From Gemmatimonadota bacterium (GTDB lineage: Bacteria; Gemmatimonadota; Gemmatimonadetes; Gemmatimonadales; GWC2-71-9), in assembly GCA_004357415.1 (NCBI GenBank), contig SMVY01000013.1:1-13445 (forward strand): DNA of 13,445 nt, written 5' to 3'. Below, piece after piece: positions 12,959 through 13,445 of the stretch; position 1 is the first letter of the stretch; every line of letters begins with the position of its first letter. The notes under the pieces were generated by a model. That model searched no databases. It was not told the DNA's origin and saw only the letters and a program-made list of their open reading frames with translations. A program made the position numbers and the translations under genes.

Positions 12959-13445
12959 TTAGCCCTCTGCCCTTAGTTCTTCCAAGAATCTGACCGGGTC
13001 CTTCTCACGTTCGATCACCTCGAGCAACGCCGATCCGACCACCACGCCATCCACGTGCGGAGCCAACTCGCGAACCTGTAGCGCGTTGCGGATACCGAAC
13101 CCAGCGCATACCGGCACTGTGCTGTGCCGGTTGACGCGCCCAAGGTAGTCGTCGATTCCAGCGGTGTTCCCTTGCCCACCCGTCGTCCCGGTAGTGGTCA
13201 CCGCATAGACGAACCCACGGCTGGCGGAACACAACGTCTGCAGTCGTGGTTCGGGCGTGAGTGGACTCACCAGCTGCACCAGTGCCATGCCGGCGCCCTC
13301 GATCCGGCTACGAACCGGCTGGCATTCCTCCCACGGAAGATCGGGCACGATGAAGCCGGCCACATTGACCTCGCCGGCTCGGTCCGTCAGCCGATCCCAA
13401 CCATAGGCCAAGAGCGGGTTGAAGTACGACATCAGCAGGACAGGC
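12959..13445 (-). CDS. trpA: Tryptophan synthase alpha subunit, C-terminal part
   Basis: The frame enters from the right edge and stops with TAA at 12959. It encodes about 161 residues of a TIM barrel with the TrpA hallmarks PVLLMSYFNPLLAYG, GFIVPDLPWEE, YAVTTTGTTG (loop 6, corresponding to the VSRAGVTG region of E. coli TrpA), PVCAGFGIR and VDGVVVGSALL (phosphate-binding end). TrpA splits indole-3-glycerol phosphate into indole and glyceraldehyde 3-phosphate and passes indole to TrpB. The N-terminal third, with the catalytic Glu and Asp, lies outside the window. The frame has no break at an internal Met at 13432, so that is not the start. The trpB gene would be expected further right. The downstream neighbour, the sulfatase, is separated by a promoter and is not part of the trp operon. 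Confidence 0.95.
   Translation of the reverse strand, partial: PVLLMSYFNPLLAYGWDRLTDRAGEVNVAGFIVPDLPWEECQPVRSRIEGAGMALVQLVSPLTPEPRLQTLCSASRGFVYAVTTTGTTGGQGNTAGIDDYLGRVNRHSTVPVCAGFGIRNALQVRELAPHVDGVVVGSALLEVIEREKDPVRFLEELRAEG

Overview
The window reads as a GC-rich chromosomal segment of a diderm bacterium. The outer membrane is implied by a patatin with a C-terminal beta-barrel and by a lipobox-bearing sulfatase. The gene set is a SUF Fe-S operon with SufR and SufU, a Thermus-like 7Fe ferredoxin, a bacilliredoxin, an AtsA-like arylsulfatase and intergenic spacers built of 7-8 nt words. It is compatible with Gemmatimonadota or a neighbouring phylum, but the sequence alone does not prove that.

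Layout. 1-198 (minus) is the N-terminus of an RNase D-like exonuclease that runs off the left edge. 305-478 (minus) is a 57-aa protein with a strong Shine-Dalgarno sequence and no recognised function. 479-870 has no gene I can support. It holds a chain of G/C-block hairpins and a perfect 28-bp inverted repeat made of octamers. 872-1135 (minus) is a 7Fe ferredoxin with its own promoter. 1275-3329 (plus) is a type Vd-like patatin phospholipase with a POTRA-like linker and outer-membrane barrel. 3357-3920 (minus) is a peptide deformylase with a variant motif II.

4127-10647 (plus) is a compact Fe-S assembly operon: sufR-sufB-sufC-sufD-sufS-sufU followed by a BrxA/BrxB-family bacilliredoxin. SufR is the Fe-S-sensing repressor, SufBCD the scaffold and ATPase complex, SufS the cysteine desulfurase and SufU its sulfur-accepting partner. 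The bacilliredoxin suggests a link to low-molecular-weight thiol redox. Gene junctions mostly overlap or nearly touch; exceptions are sufB-sufC and sufU-bacilliredoxin, whose spacers carry heptamer words. 10769-11050 is a 93-aa protein with a His-rich N-terminus and an Sm/SH3-like look. 11111-12760 (minus) is an AtsA-like sulfatase lipoprotein. 12959-13445 (minus) is the C-terminal part of tryptophan synthase alpha.

The 206-bp region between the deformylase and sufR is the main control region. It holds a perfect 12-bp palindrome, a divergent promoter candidate for the deformylase, and two overlapping promoter candidates for the suf operon. The downstream one would give a nearly leaderless sufR mRNA. 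The most unusual signal is non-coding: several intergenic gaps carry short words repeated with a period of exactly 7 or 8 nt, two of them arranged as long inverted arms. I found no defence system, CRISPR array, tRNA, rRNA, IS element or prophage gene.
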